Shown: one piece after another, positions 1 through 9,087 of the stretch
Numbering within the stretch: the first letter of the stretch is position 1
How the letters are laid out: every line of letters begins with the position of its first letter
DNA from: an uncultured Mucilaginibacter sp.
Lineage (GTDB): Bacteria; Bacteroidota; Bacteroidia; Sphingobacteriales; Sphingobacteriaceae
NCBI GenBank assembly: GCA_913775265.1
Contig: CAJYJH010000093.1
Span: 1-64,000, forward strand
Direction of reading: 5' to 3'
Length of the DNA: 64,000 nucleotides
Notes under the pieces: model-generated
Database searches by the model: none
The model's input: only the letters and a program-made list of their open reading frames with translations
What the model was told of the DNA's origin: nothing
Position numbers and translations under genes: made by a program

Positions 1-837
1 AAGGTCTTGTTATTGAATGGCGGTCCGGGGGCAACGCATGAGTACTTTGAGTGTATGGAAAGCTTTTTACCCAATAAAGGTATTGAGTTTATTTATTATG
101 ACCAGTTAGGCTGCGGTAATTCTGACAATCCGAAAGATACTTCAATGTGGAGCCTGCCCAGATACGTAGAAGAAGTGGAGCAGGTGCGCCAGGCGCTAAA
201 ATTGGATAAGGATAATTTTTATCTACTCGGTCATTCGTGGGGAGGGCTTTTAGCCATCGAATATGCCTTAAAATATCAAAACCACTTAAAAGGTTTGGTA
301 ATCTCAAACATGATGGCCAGTTGCCCTGATTACGGAAAGTATGCTAACGATGTGTTGGCAAAGCAAATGGACCCAAAAGTACTGGCTAAAATAAGAGCTA
401 TTGAAGCTAAAGGCGATTTTAAGAACCCGGAATATATGCAGCTGCTGATGCCTAACTTTTATGCGAAGCATGTCTGTCGTATCCCGTTAAACCAGTGGCC
501 GGAGCCGATCAATCGGTCATTCAGCAAAATGAATGAATCATTATACGTAACCATGCAGGGGCCAAGCGAATTTGGGGTGTCCGGTAAACTCGAAAAATGG
601 GACCGTAAAGCAGACCTCCCTAAAATTAAAGTTCCAACCTTAACTATTGGCGCCGAAGGTGATATCATGGATCCAAAGCATATGGACTGGATGTCGAAAC
701 AGTTGCCGAATGGCAGTTATCTGTACTGCCCTTATGGAAGCCATTTGGCTATGTATGACGACCAGGAAAATTACATGAAAGGCTTAATTAAGTTTATCGA
801 AGCGGTTAACAACGGCAAAAATAAAGTGTTATTGTAA
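1..837 (+). CDS. alpha/beta hydrolase, proline iminopeptidase-like (S33), 5' end outside window
   Basis: The reading frame is open from base 1, so the true start lies upstream. An oxyanion-hole segment NGGPG comes first (many family members have HGGPG), then the nucleophile elbow GHSWGG with Ser at 235-237. A late Asp (GDIMDP) and His (GSHLAMY) complete a Ser-Asp-His triad. This is the layout of S33 aminopeptidases, which release N-terminal proline or other residues from small peptides. The missing N-terminus may carry a signal peptide, so cytoplasmic or periplasmic location cannot be decided. A non-peptidase alpha/beta hydrolase is possible. Confidence 0.8.
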   Translation, partial: KVLLLNGGPGATHEYFECMESFLPNKGIEFIYYDQLGCGNSDNPKDTSMWSLPRYVEEVEQVRQALKLDKDNFYLLGHSWGGLLAIEYALKYQNHLKGLVISNMMASCPDYGKYANDVLAKQMDPKVLAKIRAIEAKGDFKNPEYMQLLMPNFYAKHVCRIPLNQWPEPINRSFSKMNESLYVTMQGPSEFGVSGKLEKWDRKADLPKIKVPTLTIGAEGDIMDPKHMDWMSKQLPNGSYLYCPYGSHLAMYDDQENYMKGLIKFIEAVNNGKNKVLL

Positions 838-941
838 CTGTAACAGCAAAATCACACCCGAATTAGATTAGTGTTAAAAAGTGTGAAATAAAAATTTTGC
901 ATTTCATGGGCCTATATATTGCGCAAAATTTAAGCGCATAT

Positions 942-1520
942 ATGAAAACCTTGGTTAACCTACTCATGCTCATGGTACCTGCCCTGATGGTGCAAAGCTG
1001 CAAAAAGAAAGATGACAGCACAGATAGTACAACTACTACAACCCCAATTTTACAAGCTTATATAAACGGCAATGTTTGGACGCCCGATACACTGAGTGCG
1101 GCCATTACTTATACAACAGCTACAGGTTTGAAAGAATTTAGCTTCGTTGGTACCAAAAGCCAAAAAAGAGTAATAACGAGCGTAAAACAAACCACTGCTC
1201 CTAATAATAGCACTTTCCCTATTGCTACTTACACGGTTGATGGTACTGCAACGTCGCCAGTGGCAATGAGCCTTTATACACAGCAACTCACATCAGCAGG
1301 CAATTATGATTTTGTATTATATGGCATTGCAGCTCAGGCCAGTTCAGGGTCGGTGATTATATCAGCTGTAGATACGGTGAATAAGACGATTACCGGGACA
1401 TATAACTTTACCTCCAGCAAGCTTAATTACGACAATAATGGCAATTATGTGTCTATTACTTTAGGCACCATCACCTCGGGGCAGTTTAATGCGATGCCTT
1501 ATACCTTCAAAAGAAATTGA
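942..1520 (+). CDS. putative lipoprotein of unknown function
   Basis: I do not recognise a family. The ATG at 942 is preferred to an in-frame start at 897 because it opens directly into a lipoprotein signal: a hydrophobic stretch ending LMVQSC, with Cys20 as the predicted lipidated residue. A Lys/Asp/Ser/Thr-rich linker with a run of five Thr follows, then about 150 residues rich in Thr, Ser, Tyr and Asn in alternating patterns that suggest a beta-sandwich. Export to the envelope is likely. The neighbouring genes give no functional hint. Confidence 0.65.
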   Translation: MKTLVNLLMLMVPALMVQSCKKKDDSTDSTTTTTPILQAYINGNVWTPDTLSAAITYTTATGLKEFSFVGTKSQKRVITSVKQTTAPNNSTFPIATYTVDGTATSPVAMSLYTQQLTSAGNYDFVLYGIAAQASSGSVIISAVDTVNKTITGTYNFTSSKLNYDNNGNYVSITLGTITSGQFNAMPYTFKRN

Positions 1521-1554
1521 ACTAGGAAGCTCAATAAATATAAGCAAAGTAAAT

Positions 1555-2283
1555 TTACAGATAGAACTTTACCATCTGCCGCCAGTAACGGGGCCGATGT
1601 GCATTGTTATCCCAGATATAGAACTGACGAGCAATACCTTTTGACCATAGTATTTCGGAAAACGCCAAGTTGCCAGGTAAAAATGGGTCTGTTTCGCCAA
1701 TGACTATGGTGATGTCCAGTTGTTTGATGGTGTTGATTAGTTCTTCGTCGACCATGTTAGACATGTACTGCCGGGGCATGTTAAAATAAATATCCTCATC
1801 TCGGTATCCGTCAAACAAATCGTCGTAGTTGGGCAGTTGTATGGTTAAATCGTACCGGCCGCTCATGCCGGTCACTTTAGTAAATAGCTGAGGATGTTTT
1901 AAGCCCAGGTTCACGGCATGGTAGGCTCCCATGCTACATCCGGCCACATCTAAGCGATTGCTGCCATTTATTTTACGCATAAAAGGCAGTACCTCGTTAA
2001 TTAAATAATTCTCATATTGGATGTAGCGTGCTATGCGGTCTGCCGGATGGATGTTTTTGTTGTAAAAGCTTTCGGCATCAACACTGTCTACACAGAACAA
2101 TTGCAGTTCGCCGTTCTCCAGTTTTTCAAACAGCGAACCTACAATGCCCCAGTTTTCATAATCGTAAAACCGGGCCATACGGGTAGGGAAAAAAAGTATC
2201 GCCCTGCCCGCATGGCCAAATACCAGCAGTTCCATATTACGCTGAAGCGCTTTACTGAACCAGTGACGATATGCTCTTTCCAT
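1555..2283 (-). CDS. esterase/acyl hydrolase of the esterase D (PF00756) type
   Basis: A 242-residue alpha/beta hydrolase without an obvious signal peptide. The nucleophile elbow GCSMGAYHA places Ser117 as nucleophile; GETDPFLPG near residue 195 supplies a likely Asp and His229 near the C-terminus (NNAHRPRYW) the base. Length and the AGCSMGAYHA/GMSGRYDL pattern match bacterial esterase D-like proteins. The substrate cannot be read from the sequence. The gene converges on the lipoprotein gene with a 34-base gap and no clear terminator hairpin. Confidence 0.75.
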   Translation of the reverse strand: MERAYRHWFSKALQRNMELLVFGHAGRAILFFPTRMARFYDYENWGIVGSLFEKLENGELQLFCVDSVDAESFYNKNIHPADRIARYIQYENYLINEVLPFMRKINGSNRLDVAGCSMGAYHAVNLGLKHPQLFTKVTGMSGRYDLTIQLPNYDDLFDGYRDEDIYFNMPRQYMSNMVDEELINTIKQLDITIVIGETDPFLPGNLAFSEILWSKGIARQFYIWDNNAHRPRYWRQMVKFYL

Positions 2284-2346
2284 GGAGGTTAACGGCTTTT
2301 AATAACTAAGTGTCCACGTTTTTGCATATATCACAAAATTCTAAAA

Positions 2347-2937
2347 TCAGCGCGACAGTTGTTTGGTGATTATCTGCGTCCAGAGCTCATAACCCTTAGG
2401 TGTCAGGTGCAATGCGTCGTCGCCATAATATTCTTTTTTAGGGTTACGGCCGGCATCAAGCATCGCTTCAAAAATATTGATGAAGCGCCAATTATTGTCT
2501 TGCTTAATAATTTCGCTTTCTATCAGGTTGTTTGCATACCTAAACTGGTCGGCCAGGTGCCAACGGCTCGGGCTGGGTTTAATAGAAACAAAATAGCAAG
2601 GCAAGTCGCCAAAACGTTGGCGGACCTTTACCACCAATTGCTCAAAAAATATAAATACTTCCTCGGGGATGCGGCCATCGCTCAGGTCATTATCACCGGC
2701 ATAAACAATAAGCCGTTTAGGGTTTAAAGGCATCATCAGCCTATCAAAAAACCAAACACAAGCGGCCAGTGTAGATCCGCCAAAACCAAGGTTTACAGGC
2801 TTGTAATTAGCAAAGTCATCATTTAAACTTGCCCATAAACGTATACTCGAACTACCGTAAAATAAGGTTTCGGGTTGATAGGGCAGTTCCCTTATTTTCT
2901 TTTCAAGGGCTTTCACCTCATCTTCGTACCAATGCAT
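2347..2937 (-). CDS. SGNH/GDSL-family lipase or acylhydrolase
   Basis: A 196-residue cytoplasmic-looking protein with the four SGNH blocks in order: YGSSSIRLW (nucleophile Ser about residue 30), NLGFGGSTLA (block II Gly), YAGDND (block III Asn) and DALHLTPKGY (block V, Asp-x-x-His). The family hydrolyses esters or thioesters of varied substrates; the specificity here is unknown. It lies 60 bases downstream of the start of the esterase gene on the same strand and may be co-transcribed with it. A 9-bp inverted repeat lies just upstream of its start. Confidence 0.8.
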   Translation of the reverse strand: MHWYEDEVKALEKKIRELPYQPETLFYGSSSIRLWASLNDDFANYKPVNLGFGGSTLAACVWFFDRLMMPLNPKRLIVYAGDNDLSDGRIPEEVFIFFEQLVVKVRQRFGDLPCYFVSIKPSPSRWHLADQFRYANNLIESEIIKQDNNWRFINIFEAMLDAGRNPKKEYYGDDALHLTPKGYELWTQIITKQLSR

Positions 2938-2962
2938 GGGGGTAATATATAAAAGTAGTTTT

Positions 2963-2988
2963 AACTTTTAATGAAGTGCTTAAAAGTT
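2963..2988. repeat. 9-bp inverted repeat upstream of the SGNH hydrolase gene
   Basis: AACTTTTAA and TTAAAAGTT flank an 8-base spacer, 26 bases upstream of the SGNH hydrolase start on the minus strand. It could be an operator or an RNA hairpin. In AT-rich DNA a match of this size can arise by chance. Confidence 0.3.
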
Positions 2989-3118
2989 GATTAAGATTTG
3001 GTTAAAAAAGGATAATATTTTTAGATAGGCAGCTTAAATGATATGAGAAATATGGGTGTAGTTCAGGTTTTATTCCAAATAGTAATACATTGTAAACCAG
3101 TTAAGACACCTTAATCAT

Positions 3119-3538
3119 ATGGCAAAAAACAAAACGGTTGAAACCAATCACAGTGTAATAGATTTTATCAACGCTATTGATAACGAAGCCAGGCGAGCCG
3201 ATTGCTTTGAATTAAACTTATTAATATCAAGCCAAACCGGATTGCCGCCCAAAATGTGGGGAAACGCTATTGTGGGTTATGGCAGTTATCATTATAGATA
3301 CGATAGCGGCCACGAAGGTGATGCTCCATTGGTGGGTTTTGCTTCGCGGACTAATGCCTTGGTTTTATACCTCGCTGTTGACTTTGATACTAAAGGTGTT
3401 TTGTTGCAAAAGCTCGGTAAATATAAATTAGGAAAAGGCTGCCTTTACATCAAAAAACTGGCAGATGTAGATACTGATGTGCTTTTGGTGATGATTGCAG
3501 ATTCGGTAGCCTATCTCAAAAGTAAGTATCAAAGGTAA
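3119..3538 (+). CDS. DUF1801 domain protein
   Basis: 139 residues. The segment PPKMWGNAIVGYGSYHYRY, followed by a hydrophobic strand (LVLYLAVDF), a KLGKYKLGKGCLYIKK segment and an acidic C-terminal helix, is characteristic of DUF1801 (YdhG-like) proteins. These are small soluble proteins of unknown biochemical role. There is no signal peptide or membrane segment. The gene stands alone, 181 bases after the divergent SGNH gene and 70 bases before the helicase gene. Confidence 0.8.
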   Translation: MAKNKTVETNHSVIDFINAIDNEARRADCFELNLLISSQTGLPPKMWGNAIVGYGSYHYRYDSGHEGDAPLVGFASRTNALVLYLAVDFDTKGVLLQKLGKYKLGKGCLYIKKLADVDTDVLLVMIADSVAYLKSKYQR

Positions 3539-3592
3539 GCGTGCTGAGCATTGGCGCGCCAAAAATCATTGCCGCTGCATTTTCAAAATCTG

Positions 3593-3600
3593 TACCTTTA
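3593..3600 (+). promoter_or_regulatory. candidate -7 element for the helicase-nuclease gene
   Basis: TACCTTTA matches 7 of 8 positions of the Bacteroidota -7 consensus TAnnTTTG, with TTG at 3569-3571, 21 bases upstream. It ends 8 bases before the ATG, so transcription would begin at or just before the start codon. Confidence 0.4.
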
Positions 3601-3608
3601 CTTTCGTA

Positions 3609-6600
3609 ATGATGCAGTCTCCTACCGAACGATATACCCAAAAGTTTAATGATATTTTAGCTCAGCTTAACGCCGAGCAATTAGCAGCCGTAAATAAGGT
3701 TGATGGCCCGGTGCTGGTAGTAGCTGGTCCCGGTACCGGTAAAACGCAGATATTGGCTGCCCGTATTGGTAAAATACTGCTCGAAACTGATGCGCAGCCT
3801 AATGAGATATTGTGCCTCACTTATACAGATGCTGGTGCAGTAGCCATGCGTAAGCGTCTTTTTGAGTTTATTGGGCCAGATGCTTACCGCATTAATATCT
3901 ATACGTTCCACGCTTTTTGTAACGACATCATCCAGGAAAACCTGGATTACTTCGGCAAGCTCAGTTTGGAGCCGCTTAACGATCTGGAATCGGCCATGTT
4001 GTTCAGAGAGCTGGTGGATGATTTTGGTACCGAACATTTACTGAAGCGTTTTACCGGCGATATTTACTACGATGTACCCCGGCTGAAAGGCTTGTTCAGT
4101 ACCATGAAGCGTGAAAACTGGGAATTGCCTATGATTGAGCGTGCAGTGCAGGAGTATATAGATGATTTGCCCAATCGTGAAGAGTTTGTTTATAAGCGCC
4201 CTAACGCGGCTAAAGGCATCCAGAAGGGCGATGTTAAGCAAAAAGACATCGATGCAGCCAAAGAGTTGATGGACAAACTGCTTTGTGCGGTTAAAGAGTT
4301 TGACAGTTATCAGAGCAAATTACAGCAGCGTGGTCGGTATGATTATGATGATATGATTATGTGGGTGCTGAAGGCTTTTCGCGATAGTGAAAATCTGCTG
4401 CGGCGATATCAGGAAAGGCATCAGTATATTTTGGTCGATGAGTTTCAGGATACCAGCGGCTCACAAAACGAGTTGCTTAAATTTTTGCTCACTTACTGGG
4501 AAACGCCTAATGTGTTTGTAGTGGGCGACGATGATCAGTCTATCTTCCGCTTTCAGGGTGCCAACATGAAGAACATACTCGACTTTGCCGGCGATTATGT
4601 GAACACCTTATACACGGTAGTACTCAAAAATAACTACCGCTCCAACCAAGTAATTCTGGATGTATCGCGTGTGCTGATTAATAACAACCGCGAACGGTTA
4701 ACCAGTCAGTTACGGTTGGATAAAAACCTGATGGCTTCGCATCCCCGGTTCGAAAAGGAGATAGTAGAGCCGATCATTAATGAGTATGAAAACCCGGATC
4801 AGGAACTGGTAGATGTAGCCTTCCAGATTGAACGCCTGATTGAAAAAGGTAATTCTGCCGGAGACATTGCAGTAATTTATCGCAACCATAACCAGGTAGA
4901 GCAACTGATACAATACCTGGATGCCAAAAAGGTGGCGGTTAATACCAAACGTAAAATTGATATTCTCACCTTGCCTTTTGGCGAAAAGATTATCAATATA
5001 CTACAATATCTGGCTATGGAACTTGATTCGCCTTACAGCGGCGATGAGTTGCTGTTCGAGATTATGCACTATGATTTCTTTGATATTCCGCCTATCGAAA
5101 TTGCCAAAGTAAGCATTGCGGTATCCAAAGCTAATTACAGCCAGTCCGACGAGCCTAAAACTTCCATCCGTCGCTACGTAAGCGAAATGAAGCCTAATCG
5201 TCAGGTAAACCTATTCGAGCAACCAGAATACATGGAAATGCGGCAGTTGGTTACCGACATTAATTTCTTGCTTAAGGCCGCGGTGAGTTTAAGCTTGCAG
5301 CAATTATTTCAGCAGGTTATCACGGCTTTGGGTATACTTAAATACATTATGCAGCAGCCCGATAAAGGCTGGCATATGGAGGTATTAACCAACCTATTCA
5401 ATTTTGTGCGCGATGAGGCACGCAAGAGTCCTGATGTTAAACTCAAGAACATTATTACTACCGTTGATTTGATGAAGCGGAATAATATCCGTTTAGAGTT
5501 GAACCAGGTTATACATGCCGAAAACGGCGTAAACTTTTTAACGGCGCACGGCTCCAAAGGTCTGGAATATGAGCATGTGTTTTTAATAGGCTGCACCAAG
5601 AAAATATGGGATACTAAAGGGCGCAATACAGGCTTTAGCTTTCCGGATACCTTGATGCAGGCATCCGGCGACGAAAATGCGCAGCAGGAAGAATCAAGGC
5701 GATTGTTTTACGTAGCCTTAACCCGGGCCAAGCAATGTTTGCATATATCCTATGCGGCTAAAGACCGTAATGGTAAAGACCAGGAAGCCTCACAGTTTGT
5801 AGGCGAAATACTGGCGGCCAGTCATCTGCAGGTTAAACAGCCAACAGTGAATGAGGATGCCCTGATGGCTTACTTTGCTACGCAGTTTACCGAGGATAAC
5901 AAGCCGGTGGTGCAGCTACTGGATAAAAACTACATCAATCAGTTACTGCAAAACTATGTTCTTTCGGTAACGCATTTAAACAGCTATCTGGATTGTCCGC
6001 TGAAGTTTTATTTCCAAAACCTGATCAGGGTACCGGCCGGTAAAAGCCCGGCTATGGCCTTTGGTTCGGCAGTGCACCATGCGCTTTATCGCACATTTAG
6101 GCGTATGAGTGATAATGATAAAAAATTTGGTACGGCTGATGAATTTGTACGTGAGTTCAGATGGTTTATGCACCGTAACCGCGATGCTTTTACCAGCGAG
6201 GAGTTTAAGTTGCGAATGGACTACGGCGACAAAATTTTGCCTGCGTTTTACAACGAAAATGTAAATCAATGGAATACCAATGTTCGTGTGGAATATCCGG
6301 TGCGTACATTGCCAATCAATGGCGTTCCGGTAAAAGGTAACCTGGATAAAGTTGAGATCAACGGCAATCAAGTTAACATTGTAGATTACAAAACCGGCAA
6401 GCTTAAGTATGCCAAAGAAAAATTGATGCGTCCGACGGCTGACAAACCAAATGGAGGCGACTACTGGCGACAAGCTGTGTTTTATAAAATACTAATTGAC
6501 AACGAAAAGACGAACAATTGGGAGGCAGTAAGCACAGTGTTTGATTTTATTGAGCCTGTTGATGGTCGTTATCACAAAGAAAAGATTGTAATTTACCCCG

Positions 6601-6761
6601 AAGATGTGTCTTTGGTAACGCGGCAACTTACCGAAACTTACCACAAAATTATGGCCCACGATTTTGCCACCGGCTGCGGCAAACCCGACTGCGACTGGTG
6701 CCATTTTGTACGCAGCAATTTTAAACAGCCGGGTAAGATATTGGAAGGGGCGGAGGAATAG
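3609..6761 (+). CDS. UvrD/PcrA-type DNA helicase fused to a PD-(D/E)XK nuclease with putative Fe-S cysteines
   Basis: 1050 residues. Superfamily 1A helicase motifs occur in order: Walker A GPGTGKT (40-46), DEFQDT (about 277), GDDDQSIFRFQGA (about 304), NNYRSNQ (about 341), TAHGSKGLEYEHVF (about 644) and RRLFYVALTRAKQ (about 697). The last 270 residues are a RecB/AddB-like nuclease domain: THLNSYLDCPLKFYF, AVHHALYR, LDKVE and DYKTGK carry the metal-binding acidic residues and catalytic Lys. Cys near 795 plus the C-terminal CGKPDCDWC give a cysteine quartet like the Fe-S staple of AddB and Cas4 nucleases. The expected role is unwinding and resecting DNA ends in repair. ATG 3609 is followed directly by a second ATG at 3612, so the start is uncertain by one codon. 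No AddA/AddB or RecC partner is encoded nearby. Confidence 0.88.
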   Translation: MMQSPTERYTQKFNDILAQLNAEQLAAVNKVDGPVLVVAGPGTGKTQILAARIGKILLETDAQPNEILCLTYTDAGAVAMRKRLFEFIGPDAYRINIYTFHAFCNDIIQENLDYFGKLSLEPLNDLESAMLFRELVDDFGTEHLLKRFTGDIYYDVPRLKGLFSTMKRENWELPMIERAVQEYIDDLPNREEFVYKRPNAAKGIQKGDVKQKDIDAAKELMDKLLCAVKEFDSYQSKLQQRGRYDYDDMIMWVLKAFRDSENLLRRYQERHQYILVDEFQDTSGSQNELLKFLLTYWETPNVFVVGDDDQSIFRFQGANMKNILDFAGDYVNTLYTVVLKNNYRSNQVILDVSRVLINNNRERLTSQLRLDKNLMASHPRFEKEIVEPIINEYENPDQELVDVAFQIERLIEKGNSAGDIAVIYRNHNQVEQLIQYLDAKKVAVNTKRKIDILTLPFGEKIINILQYLAMELDSPYSGDELLFEIMHYDFFDIPPIEIAKVSIAVSKANYSQSDEPKTSIRRYVSEMKPNRQVNLFEQPEYMEMRQLVTDINFLLKAAVSLSLQQLFQQVITALGILKYIMQQPDKGWHMEVLTNLFNFVRDEARKSPDVKLKNIITTVDLMKRNNIRLELNQVIHAENGVNFLTAHGSKGLEYEHVFLIGCTKKIWDTKGRNTGFSFPDTLMQASGDENAQQEESRRLFYVALTRAKQCLHISYAAKDRNGKDQEASQFVGEILAASHLQVKQPTVNEDALMAYFATQFTEDNKPVVQLLDKNYINQLLQNYVLSVTHLNSYLDCPLKFYFQNLIRVPAGKSPAMAFGSAVHHALYRTFRRMSDNDKKFGTADEFVREFRWFMHRNRDAFTSEEFKLRMDYGDKILPAFYNENVNQWNTNVRVEYPVRTLPINGVPVKGNLDKVEINGNQVNIVDYKTGKLKYAKEKLMRPTADKPNGGDYWRQAVFYKILIDNEKTNNWEAVSTVFDFIEPVDGRYHKEKIVIYPEDVSLVTRQLTETYHKIMAHDFATGCGKPDCDWCHFVRSNFKQPGKILEGAEE

Positions 6762-6851
6762 GTTTGATGTAGGAAAGATGGTAAAAATCTTGTTTCTGAT
6801 CATGCATTTATTGGCCTATCGCTTATATTGCTTAAGCTAAACACAAACTGC

Positions 6852-8201
6852 ATGAAGTTTAAACTTTTACTCCCCTTATTATTTGCTGTACCCGCCTTTG
6901 CGCAAACCACCATAAAGCAGGATGCTGCCATTAAGCAGATGAATGATGAGGTATCGGCTCAAAATATAGAAACTATTGTGCGCAAACTGGTGAGTTTTAA
7001 AACCCGGCATACCTTGAGCGATACCACCAGCAAAACAACCGGCATAGGCGCAGCCCGTAATTGGATTAAATCCGAGTTAGAACACTATGCGGCAACCTCT
7101 AACGGGCGCATGAAAGTTGAATTTGATACTTTTACCCAGCCAGCGGGCGGACGTATTGGTAAACCTACGGTATTGAAAAATGTATTAGCGATTTTAAGAG
7201 GTACTGACCCGAATGATACCCGCATCTACATGGTTTCAGGGCATTATGATTCGAGAGTAAATAACGTGATGGACTCAGCTTCGGTGGCACCGGGAGCAGT
7301 TGATGATGCTTCGGGTACAGCTGTTTCGATGGAGATTGCCCGCGTGATGGCCAAGCGTTCGTTCCCGGCTACGATTATCTTTATGGCGGTGGCGGGCGAG
7401 GAGCAGGGCTTAAACGGATCAACCAATGTAGCTAAACGCGCCAAAGCCGAAAAGTGGAATGTGGATGCGATGCTGAACAACGATATTGTGGGTAACACCT
7501 ACGGTATGGAAAATGGTATTCAAAATAACACCAACGTTCGGGTATTTAGCGAAGGCGTACCATCAACCGTAAATGGTGATGCACGTGCATTAGCATCGTT
7601 AATTAATAACGGCGGCGAAAATGATAGCCCGTCAAGGCAGTTGGCACGATATATCAAAGAAGTTGCCGAACGATACGTGAGCCACCTGGATGTGAAGATG
7701 GTTTACCGCCGCGACCGTTTTTTACGTGGCGGCGACCAGACGCCTTTTTTGCAGAATGGCTTTACCGCAGTGCGGTTCACTGAGATGAATGAAGATTTCA
7801 ACCGTCAGCATCAAAATATCCGTAAAGAAAAAGGAGTTGATTATGGTGATTTGCCGGAGTTTGCCGACTATGACTATATTCAAAAGGTAGCCCGGATGAA
7901 CTTATCGGTGTTGGCCAACCTGGCCATGGCACCTGCACAGCCTCAAAACGTAGGAGTAAGTACCAGTGGCTTAACTAATAAAACGACTTTGAAATGGAGT
8001 ACGCCCGAAACGGGCAAAAAGCCGGCTGGCTATTACATCCTGATGCGCGAGACGATTAGCCCTTATTGGGAAAAGAAAATTTTTGTAACCGGGAATGAGT
8101 ATACTTCTGACTATTCTAAAGATAACTACTTTTTTGCTGTACAGTCTGTCGATGCCGATGGGCATGAAAGTTTAGCAGTTTATCCAAAGCCTATACGATA
8201 A
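6852..8201 (+). CDS. secreted M28-family zinc aminopeptidase with C-terminal Fn3-like domain
   Basis: 449 residues. ATG 6852 is chosen over an in-frame TTG at 6828 because it starts a clean signal peptide (MKFKLLLPLLFAVPAFA, then QTT). The metal-binding series of M28 peptidases is present: SGHYDSR (His), GAVDDASG (Asp), AGEEQGL (Glu pair), LNNDIVGN (Asp) and a late His in NEDFNRQHQ. These would bind two zinc ions in the periplasm or outside the cell. From about residue 365 a beta-rich tail (TTLKWSTPE, GYYILMRE) resembles a fibronectin type III domain, often used for substrate or surface contact. An intrinsic terminator follows the gene. Confidence 0.88.
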   Translation: MKFKLLLPLLFAVPAFAQTTIKQDAAIKQMNDEVSAQNIETIVRKLVSFKTRHTLSDTTSKTTGIGAARNWIKSELEHYAATSNGRMKVEFDTFTQPAGGRIGKPTVLKNVLAILRGTDPNDTRIYMVSGHYDSRVNNVMDSASVAPGAVDDASGTAVSMEIARVMAKRSFPATIIFMAVAGEEQGLNGSTNVAKRAKAEKWNVDAMLNNDIVGNTYGMENGIQNNTNVRVFSEGVPSTVNGDARALASLINNGGENDSPSRQLARYIKEVAERYVSHLDVKMVYRRDRFLRGGDQTPFLQNGFTAVRFTEMNEDFNRQHQNIRKEKGVDYGDLPEFADYDYIQKVARMNLSVLANLAMAPAQPQNVGVSTSGLTNKTTLKWSTPETGKKPAGYYILMRETISPYWEKKIFVTGNEYTSDYSKDNYFFAVQSVDADGHESLAVYPKPIR

Positions 8202-8230
8202 GGCAGTGTAAAGTATATAATCGGAAACAT

Positions 8231-8258
8231 AAAAAGAGACCTCGAAAAGTCTCTTTTT
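8231..8258 (+). terminator. intrinsic terminator after the M28 peptidase gene
   Basis: A 10-bp perfect stem, AAAAAGAGAC with GTCTCTTTTT, closes an 8-base loop, and the 3' arm itself forms the U-tract. It lies 30 bases past the peptidase stop and 29 bases before the convergent permease stop. The flanking A-run means it could also stop transcription from the other side. Confidence 0.8.
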
Positions 8259-8286
8259 GTGTTTGATAGTGGTAAGTGTAGGCGAT

Positions 8287-9078
8287 TTATTTAATGCTTA
8301 GGCGCTTCACAATGAAATAACCTAATATAAAGATTGCCGTAGCAATACCCATGCTGGCCAGTACCTCATTGGTAAATATTTCTAAGTCCGAATTAACTCT
8401 GATCTTCTTGCTCAGGCCCATAATGGCGTGTAAAGGTTGCGCATAAGGGAATGCGTATGCATATTCCCAACGTACGTTAGTCACCAGTATCGCACCAACA
8501 ATGGTGCCCACAAAGCCAATGCCCATAGGTTTCAAAAAGTCCTTCCAAATCAGGCTCATTACAAACTGTAAGGCCAGTATAGCCAGTGATCCTAAAAATA
8601 ATTTGATGTAAATATCAAAAAGCTCTTTTTCTATATGCGCATCTAAAAACTTAAGTTCGGGTTTGAGCAAACCTAATAAGTTACCAAACCCGATTGTAAA
8701 GGCAACAAACAGCATCAGGCAAAGTAAGATCAGGAAAAACGCGTAAAAAAACTTAGCGCTGTAAATTGACCATTTGGGTATAGGCAAAGTGAAAAGCGTT
8801 TTCCAGGTGTCCGATTTATGTTCTACGCTATTTACTGAGTAGACGATGAATATAATAAAAATAGGTAGCAGCAACGTGCCCATCATTCCTAATGAAATGC
8901 CGGAGAACTGCGCCCATAACACCTTTCCCGGGTAGGCTGCCAACTTAGCGCTCTTAAAGTAAAAGCCTATACTGATAAGCGAGGTGAGCAGTAAAGGCAA
9001 TAATACGGCGCTCCAAAAGCCTAACGTTTTCCGGCTCTTGTAAAACTCAGATTGCAGTGATAGTAAAAATCCTTTCAT
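8287..9078 (-). CDS. ABC-2 type transporter permease
   Basis: 263 residues with a cytoplasmic N-terminus (LLSLQSEFYKSRKTLGF) and about six hydrophobic segments, for example near 20-40, 60-85, 110-135, 160-180, 187-205 and 240-260. This is the layout of ABC-2 permeases of the bacitracin/lantibiotic-immunity type. It starts 9 bases after the stop of the ATPase gene, and the two should form an inner-membrane exporter. The substrate is unknown; the adjacent divergent LytS/LytTR pair suggests envelope stress or antimicrobial peptide export (inference). Confidence 0.85.
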   Translation of the reverse strand: MKGFLLSLQSEFYKSRKTLGFWSAVLLPLLLTSLISIGFYFKSAKLAAYPGKVLWAQFSGISLGMMGTLLLPIFIIFIVYSVNSVEHKSDTWKTLFTLPIPKWSIYSAKFFYAFFLILLCLMLFVAFTIGFGNLLGLLKPELKFLDAHIEKELFDIYIKLFLGSLAILALQFVMSLIWKDFLKPMGIGFVGTIVGAILVTNVRWEYAYAFPYAQPLHAIMGLSKKIRVNSDLEIFTNEVLASMGIATAIFILGYFIVKRLSIK

Positions 9079-9087
9079 AGATTTAGG

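Noticed and set aside
5976..6473. A 165-codon open frame antisense to the nuclease domain of the helicase gene
   Set aside because: It is shadow of a strongly supported gene; no promoter, start context or family match.
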